A stretch of 64,000 nt of DNA from Allorhizobium sonneratiae (lineage in GTDB: Bacteria; Pseudomonadota; Alphaproteobacteria; Rhizobiales; Rhizobiaceae). The stretch lies in the NCBI RefSeq assembly GCF_023700755.1, contig NZ_JAMKOJ010000002.1, positions 312,329 through 376,328 of the forward strand. The letters run 5' to 3'. This document shows, piece by piece, positions 63,129 through 64,000 of the stretch. The notes beneath the pieces were generated by a model. The model was not told the origin of the DNA. It made no database searches and saw only the letters and a list, made by a program, of their open reading frames with translations. Position 1 is the stretch's first letter, and each line of letters starts with the position of its first letter. The translations under genes and the position numbers were made by a program.

Positions 63129-64000
63129 ATGTATGTCGCCGTCAAGGGCGGGGAAACCGCCATTCAGAACGCCCATCGCCTGCTGGCCGACCGCCGCCGG
63201 GGCAATCGCGACGTGCCCGCCCTCACCGTTGCCCAGATTGTCGAGCAACTGGCGCTTTCCGTCGACCGGGTGATGGCGGAAGCCTCGCTTTACGATCTCT
63301 CTCTTGCCGCGCTCGCCGTCAAGCAGGCACGCGGCGACATGATCGAGGCGATCTTTCTGCTGCGGGCCTATCGCACCACCCTGCCACGTTTTGGCCTGTC
63401 AAGGCCGGTGGAAACCGGCGCAATGCAGGTCGAGCGGCGCGTGTCTGCCACCTATAAGGACCTGCCCGGCGGACAATTGCTGGGTCCGACCTTCGATTAT
63501 ACCCACCGGCTGCTCGATCCCTCGCTTCTCGAAGACGAGACGGTCGAGGAGCCCGCGCGTCAGCCGGGTACGGGCGAAACGGTGATGCGGGTTTCCGACA
63601 TTCTGGCAGGCGAAGGCCTGATCGAACCGGATGGCGAACTGCCCGAAGGCCATAAAGCGGGCGATCTGACCCGCGAACCGCTGAATTTTCCGGCACCCCG
63701 CGATCTGCGCCTGCAAGCCTTGGCGCGTGGCGACGAAGGCTTTCTGCTGGCGCTCGCCTATTCCACCCAGCGCGGCTATGGCCGCACCCATCCTTTTGCA
63801 GGCGAAATCCGCATGGGGCTCGTCGAGATCGAGATCGATGTACCGGAGCTGGGCTTTGCCGTCCCGCTTGGTCGTATCCGGGTGACGGAATGCCAGATGG
63901 TCAACCAGTTCAAGGGCTCGGCCAAGGCACCGCCGCAATTCACCCGCGGTTACGGTCTGGTTTTCGGCCAGAGCGAACGCAAAGCCATGGCCATGTCGCT
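63129..64000 (+). CDS. phnI: Phosphonate C-P lyase subunit PhnI (partial, runs off the window)
   Basis: PhnI catalyses the nucleosidase-like step that joins phosphonate to ribose triphosphate with PhnG, PhnH and PhnL. The N-terminal 290 residues are here: MYVAVKGGETAIQNAHRLL, FLLRAYRTTLPRF, RRVSATYKDLPGGQLLGPT-like region and AYSTQRGYGRTHPFAGEIR. It starts 3 bp after phnH. phnJ and the rest should follow beyond 64000. Confidence 0.95.
   Translation, partial: MYVAVKGGETAIQNAHRLLADRRRGNRDVPALTVAQIVEQLALSVDRVMAEASLYDLSLAALAVKQARGDMIEAIFLLRAYRTTLPRFGLSRPVETGAMQVERRVSATYKDLPGGQLLGPTFDYTHRLLDPSLLEDETVEEPARQPGTGETVMRVSDILAGEGLIEPDGELPEGHKAGDLTREPLNFPAPRDLRLQALARGDEGFLLALAYSTQRGYGRTHPFAGEIRMGLVEIEIDVPELGFAVPLGRIRVTECQMVNQFKGSAKAPPQFTRGYGLVFGQSERKAMAMS

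Noticed and set aside
1..64000. tRNA, rRNA, CRISPR array, prophage or complete insertion sequence
   Set aside because: None recognised by eye on either strand. A tRNAscan-SE or Infernal run would be needed to exclude small RNAs.

Overview
The window reads as an ordinary stretch of chromosome from an alphaproteobacterium of the order Rhizobiales, most likely Rhizobiaceae (Rhizobium/Agrobacterium/Allorhizobium type). The evidence is gene content and order: olsB (ornithine lipids), ihfB-lapA, lptC-lptA-lptB-rpoN-hpf-ptsN, hrcA-grpE divergent from rph-rdgB-hemW, dnaA upstream of rpsT, mutM divergent from ubiE-ubiB, queG next to a GST gene, and many RIME-like palindromic intergenic repeats of the kind known from rhizobia. 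Genus cannot be settled from the sequence alone.

Layout. 1-6.3 kb: start of mutS, olsB, a soluble hybrid histidine kinase, then a minus-strand operon of two RNA methyltransferases and lspA. 6.6-13.4 kb: lapA and ihfB on the minus strand, then the plus-strand LPS-export and sigma-54 cluster lptCAB-rpoN-hpf-ptsN. 13.4-18.5 kb: grpE/hrcA (minus) divergent from rph, a VOC protein, rdgB and hemW. 18.5-25 kb: a drug/metabolite exporter with a divergent LysR gene, dnaA with a 1.1-kb upstream gap, rpsT, mutM. 25-31.9 kb: ubiE-ubiB, a three-gene phosphorelay cassette, coaBC. 31.9-41.5 kb: split chromate transporter with divergent LysR gene, a class II amidotransferase, pirin, thiD, otsB-otsA, prfC, dut. 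41.5-49.5 kb: a GNAT protein, a DUF3313-like lipoprotein, two divergent LysE exporters, cysK, an HWE-type histidine kinase, yifB/comM. 49.7-59.5 kb: an NDUFA9-type protein, a small secreted peptide, uppP, a 0.94-kb repeat nest, a GST, queG, a reductase, an RlpA-type protein, rsmB, tspO, a thioesterase, an MTA/SAH-nucleosidase-like protein. 59.6-64 kb: guaA, then phnF divergent from phnG-phnH-phnI, the start of a C-P lyase operon that runs off the end.

The genes are mainly housekeeping: envelope (lptCAB, lspA, uppP, olsB), nitrogen regulation (rpoN, ptsN), proteostasis (hrcA, grpE, prfC, rpsT, hpf), nucleotide hygiene (rdgB, dut, mutM, mutS) and quinone/CoA/GMP synthesis. Accessory flavour comes from the kinases, the chromate transporter and the phosphonate operon. 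No tRNA, rRNA, CRISPR array, prophage or intact insertion sequence was seen.

The most unusual DNA is non-coding. At 52312-52580 there is a nested set of perfect inverted repeats (34-bp outer arms enclosing two long hairpins) that would fold into a three-way junction, followed at once by two further hairpin elements that also start at CTAG. Several families of composite palindromic repeats recur through the window, preferentially between convergent genes, and one supplies the stop codon of thiD. Two perfect operator-like palindromes, upstream of phnG and between chrA and its LysR gene, are easily tested regulatory predictions.
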